Below are positions 14,167-16,346 of a stretch of DNA of 16,346 bases, piece by piece. The notes beneath the pieces were generated by a model, which searched no databases, was not told where the DNA came from, and worked only from the letters and a program-made list of their open reading frames with translations. The stretch is taken from the NCBI GenBank assembly GCA_036562185.1, contig DATCKN010000125.1:1-16346 (forward strand), given 5' to 3'. Numbering within the stretch: position 1 is the first letter of the stretch; every line of letters starts with the position of its first letter. The stretch comes from Thermoclostridium sp036562185 (GTDB lineage: Bacteria; Bacillota; Clostridia; DSM-8532). The position numbers and the translations under genes were made by a program.

Positions 14167-15930
14167 TTATTCTTCGTCCTCATCCTGCAGCGCATCGTAT
14201 CCTTCTTCGCCCGTTCTTATTTTGATTACATTTTCAACATCGTAGATGAATATCTTACCGTCGCCTACGTTGCCTGTATAAAGCGATTTCTTTATTGTAT
14301 CAACCAGTGTTTGTGTGGGTATCTTGCACACCACTATATCTACCTGAACCTTCGGAAGAAGCCTTGTTTTTACAGGCACACCGCGGTAATACTCAAGATG
14401 CCCTTTCTGCATGCCATAACCAAGAACATTTGTAACAGTAAGTCCTGTAATTCCTAATTTGTCCAGGTCTGTCTGGAGCTTGGCAAACTTATCCTGGTTG
14501 GTGATTACCGTAACTTTGGTCATCTTTGCACCCGGACGTGATTTGTTTACAACCGGGATTGCTTCATCCTGGGATACTGCGCTTTTAGCCGAAGCCGGGG
14601 TTTTAGCGGGAATTTGAGTGACTTTTTCTTCATATACACCTCCGTTGGCTGTAGCCAAGATCGGAGCAACAAGAGCAAAGTCAGGATAAGCAGAGTTACC
14701 ATGTTCACCGATATCAAGACCCTGAATTTCTTCTTCAAGACTGACACGGATACCGGTTGTATATTTAAGAAGCAGCCATACCACAGATGATGAAATAAAC
14801 ACAAATAAACCGACAGCAACTATACCAAGAATCTCAACACCAAGCAGTGACAGGCCGCCACCGAAAAACAGGCCATTGACTGTTGAAAGGCTGGTTACTC
14901 CTTCCTGGGCGAAAAGCCCTACACAAATCGTACCAAAAATACCGCAGACCAGGTGGACAGAGGTTGCACCAACAGGATCATCAACTTTAATACGATCAAA
15001 GAACAGTACCGAGAATACAACAATGATACCTGCTATTGCACCAATAATAAGCGAACTGTCAACACTTACAAAAGCGCAGCTTCCCGTGATGCCAACCAGT
15101 CCTGCCAGACAGCCGTTTATAGTCATACCTAAATCGGGCTTGCCGATAAAAATCCATGATGTAGCGGTACAAGTAAGTATGGCTGCTATCGCGGCTGTAT
15201 TCGTAGTTAATACTATATGCACAACATCTGCGGGATTTTGGAAACTCATAGTGGATCCCGGGTTAAATCCGAACCATCCCAGCCACAGGATGAATAGGCC
15301 TATAACTGCCAGAGACATGTTGTGACCTGGAATTGCTTTTGGTTTTCCGTCTTTGTCATATTTTCCATAGCGAGGCCCGAGGATAATGGCTCCGGACAGA
15401 GCAGCCCATCCGCCTACCGAGTGTACAACGGTATCTCCGGCAAAGTCCAGGAAGCCAAGGCTTCCAAGCCATCCGCCGCCCCAAATCCAGTGGCCGACAA
15501 TTGGATATATGACAAGTGTAAGTATGAACGAAAACACGATAAAGGAAATGTACTTAACGCGCTCTGCAACTGCTCCGGATACTATGGTCGCCGCAGTACC
15601 GCAGAAGACCAGCTGGAAGAAGAATTTTCCCCAGAATGGTACATTTGATGTCAAAGTATCTTTATAGAAGTCCAGATTGGAATTACCCAGTATAAAAAGT
15701 TGCTTTGTTCCGACAAACGGGTTGTCACCGCCGAACATCAGCCCCCAGCCAAGCAACATGAAGCCAAGCGAGGATACTGCAAAAACGATAAAGTTCTTTG
15801 ACAGAATATTGACTGTATTTTTTGATCTGGCAAATCCAGATTCAACCGCTGCGAAACCAAGGTTCATAAAGAACACCAGTAAAGCTGCAAGTACGACCCA
15901 AAAAGTATCAACTATCATTGTAATATCCAT
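14167..15930 (-). CDS. amt: Ammonium transporter with fused C-terminal PII domain
   Basis: A 587-residue membrane protein for ammonium uptake and sensing. The Amt core (1 to about 393, about 11 helices) has the substrate-site D162 in LDFAGD, pore histidines H170 (TVVHS) and H326 (SVHLVCG), and gate phenylalanines near F109 and F220 (GWFGFNPGS). The conserved cytoplasmic tail (EEEIQGLDIGEHGNSAY) and a low-complexity linker (about 420-469) lead to a PII domain at 470-587 that aligns with enterobacterial GlnB without gaps across the T loop. It keeps the GYGMQKG turn, R47, K58 and the B loop TGNVGDGKIF (GlnB numbering), but Tyr51 is Val, so the usual uridylylation is impossible. The fusion suggests built-in pore gating by ATP, ADP or 2-oxoglutarate (inference). 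ATG 15930 follows AAGGGGG (15945-15939). Confidence 0.95.
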   Translation of the reverse strand: MDITMIVDTFWVVLAALLVFFMNLGFAAVESGFARSKNTVNILSKNFIVFAVSSLGFMLLGWGLMFGGDNPFVGTKQLFILGNSNLDFYKDTLTSNVPFWGKFFFQLVFCGTAATIVSGAVAERVKYISFIVFSFILTLVIYPIVGHWIWGGGWLGSLGFLDFAGDTVVHSVGGWAALSGAIILGPRYGKYDKDGKPKAIPGHNMSLAVIGLFILWLGWFGFNPGSTMSFQNPADVVHIVLTTNTAAIAAILTCTATSWIFIGKPDLGMTINGCLAGLVGITGSCAFVSVDSSLIIGAIAGIIVVFSVLFFDRIKVDDPVGATSVHLVCGIFGTICVGLFAQEGVTSLSTVNGLFFGGGLSLLGVEILGIVAVGLFVFISSSVVWLLLKYTTGIRVSLEEEIQGLDIGEHGNSAYPDFALVAPILATANGGVYEEKVTQIPAKTPASAKSAVSQDEAIPVVNKSRPGAKMTKVTVITNQDKFAKLQTDLDKLGITGLTVTNVLGYGMQKGHLEYYRGVPVKTRLLPKVQVDIVVCKIPTQTLVDTIKKSLYTGNVGDGKIFIYDVENVIKIRTGEEGYDALQDEDEE

Positions 15931-15953
15931 AAATCATTCCCCCTTAAATAATT

Positions 15954-16009
15954 AAAGGCGTGTATTCTATCATGGCATCCGGGGACACCAATGATAAAAC
16001 CACGCCTTT
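15954..16009 (-). promoter_or_regulatory. Hairpin in the amt leader just before the ribosome binding site
   Basis: A 9-bp perfect outer stem (AAAGGCGTG with CACGCCTTT) encloses a loop that pairs again (TATCAT 15968-15973 with ATGATA 15991-15996, plus GG/CC). On the minus strand the 3' arm is followed by AATTATTT and then, 8 nt after the stem, by the amt ribosome binding site. It could act as an attenuator or translation control hairpin. It overlaps the 3' end of the small reading frame at 15970-16128. Confidence 0.5.
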
Positions 16010-16128
16010 GTGTGCATATAGCTTTTACAATGGACTATTTTGCCTGTATCGGCAGGTTCGGTAGCCTCAATCTCTTTAAAATAATCGGCCGATAGGCGGA
16101 GCTCCGCATAAATTTTCCATTCTTTCAT
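15970..16128 (-). CDS. Possible small protein of 52 residues in the amt leader
   Basis: An ATG-to-TGA frame of 52 residues lies inside the amt transcript, 39 bp before the amt start. It begins MKEWKIYAELRLSADYF, continues with an acidic patch (KEIEATEPAD), and has a His/Cys/aromatic-rich end (HCKSYMH, then FYHWCPRMP). There are two Cys, four His and four Trp in total, which might bind metal. The composition looks protein-like and no signal peptide or membrane helix is seen. Against it: no good ribosome binding site directly before the ATG (AGGA is about 20 nt upstream), and RNA hairpins overlap it. I do not recognise a family. It may be a leader peptide, a small regulator of the transporter, or chance. 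Confidence 0.4.
   Translation of the reverse strand: MKEWKIYAELRLSADYFKEIEATEPADTGKIVHCKSYMHTKAWFYHWCPRMP
16047..16094 (-). promoter_or_regulatory. Possible middle stem of the amt leader RNA
   Basis: TATCGGC (16094-16088 on the minus strand) pairs perfectly with GCCGATA (16053-16047) over a 34-nt loop. Two perfect palindromes, ATCGGCCGAT (16084-16093) and GCGGAGCTCCGC (16096-16107), lie at its base. It could be part of a three-hairpin leader, or simply the composition of the small reading frame. Confidence 0.25.
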
Positions 16129-16179
16129 AAAGATTGGGCATATCTTAATCCTACCATTTTTTCATAAAACATAAAAGTT

Positions 16180-16210
16180 AAGGCGCTATGAGTTTTACTC
16201 ACAGCGCCTT
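16180..16210 (-). promoter_or_regulatory. 5' hairpin of the amt leader transcript
   Basis: A 14-bp stem (AAGGCGCTGTGAGT with ACTCATAGCGCCTT on the minus strand) with one G-U pair and a 3-nt loop. On the plus strand the same position is an A-C mismatch, so the structure is complete only in RNA of the amt sense. It begins about 7 nt after the predicted transcription start. It may stabilise the 5' end or belong to a regulatory switch, since its arms share AAGGCG/CGCCTT with the hairpin at 15954-16009. Confidence 0.6.
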
Positions 16211-16223
16211 TGCTATTAAAGCT

Positions 16224-16252
16224 ATTATAGCTAAAGATGTTTTTTTTGTCAA
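16224..16252 (-). promoter_or_regulatory. Consensus sigma-A promoter of amt
   Basis: On the minus strand TTGACA (16252-16247) and TATAAT (16229-16224) are both exact consensus with an ideal 17-bp spacer that contains an A-tract. Transcription would start near 16217 and give a leader of about 285 nt before the amt ATG. Upstream, 16253-16346 shows no gene that I can support. Confidence 0.85.
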
Positions 16253-16346
16253 TAGCAAACATGGAAAAAGATAGAGTTAATTTACTGTAGGGATTTGAAG
16301 ATAAGATGACTTCCTGAAATTACCACTCCGGTCACGCCCTTTACAA

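Noticed and set aside
15954..16210. ANTAR-type tandem hairpins or a known riboswitch in the amt leader
   Set aside because: The loops are not six-base loops with A at 1 and G at 4, and no conserved core of the M-box, ydaO or THF classes could be matched by eye.
16261..16346. Gene fragment or plus-strand promoter at the right edge
   Set aside because: Only very short frames are present (for example nine codons from ATG 16261) and no good hexamer pair on the plus strand; nothing can be supported.
1..16346. CRISPR array, insertion sequence, tRNA or rRNA genes
   Set aside because: No spaced direct-repeat array, transposase frame with terminal repeats, or structural RNA signature was found on either strand.

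Overview
The window looks like chromosomal DNA of a Gram-positive, spore-forming anaerobe of the class Clostridia, perhaps a Ruminiclostridium or Acetivibrio relative. The signs are moderately AT-rich DNA, strong GGAGG-type ribosome binding sites, frequent GTG and TTG starts, A+T-rich intergenic DNA with rho-independent terminators, and what look like Spo0A boxes. The species is an inference from style only.

Positions 1-1320, plus strand. The last 54 codons of a membrane protein are followed by a stand-alone APH-fold phosphotransferase gene, closed by a clear terminator at 1288-1317.

Positions 1320-7960, plus strand. An A+T-rich intergenic region with three Spo0A-box-like sequences (two of them 10 bp apart) leads into a compact chemosensory operon: cheA, cheW, a methyl-accepting chemotaxis protein gene, cheR and cheB. 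Receptor, coupling protein, kinase and both adaptation enzymes are present; no cheY, cheC, cheD or flagellar gene is in the window. The receptor gene carries a one-base frameshift in a T-rich stretch inside its second membrane helix. A long imperfect hairpin at 7920-7959 separates this operon from the convergent genes that follow.

Positions 7984-13915, minus strand. Transcribed from right to left: an OmpR-type response regulator, its sensor kinase, an ABC ATPase, a permease fused to an extracytoplasmic M1-type zinc peptidase domain, and a second small permease. Genes are tightly packed or overlapping, apart from an 86-bp gap before the ATPase. A 24-bp sequence occurs twice with one mismatch, upstream of the regulator gene and in that gap upstream of the ATPase gene. 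It is the best candidate for the regulator's operator. Four of the five genes appear to start with TTG.

Positions 14032-16252, minus strand. An ammonium transporter with a C-terminal PII domain is followed by a strong terminator. It is preceded by a consensus promoter (TTGACA, 17 bp, TATAAT) and a leader of about 285 nt. The leader holds hairpins and a 52-codon open reading frame that may encode a small protein. The PII domain lacks the tyrosine that is uridylylated in enterobacterial PII proteins.

The window is therefore a run of sensing modules (chemosensory array, two-component-controlled ABC export or peptidase system, ammonium uptake and sensing) rather than one pathway. The parts least explained by known families are the amt leader, the duplicated 24-bp element and the Spo0A-box cluster in front of cheA.
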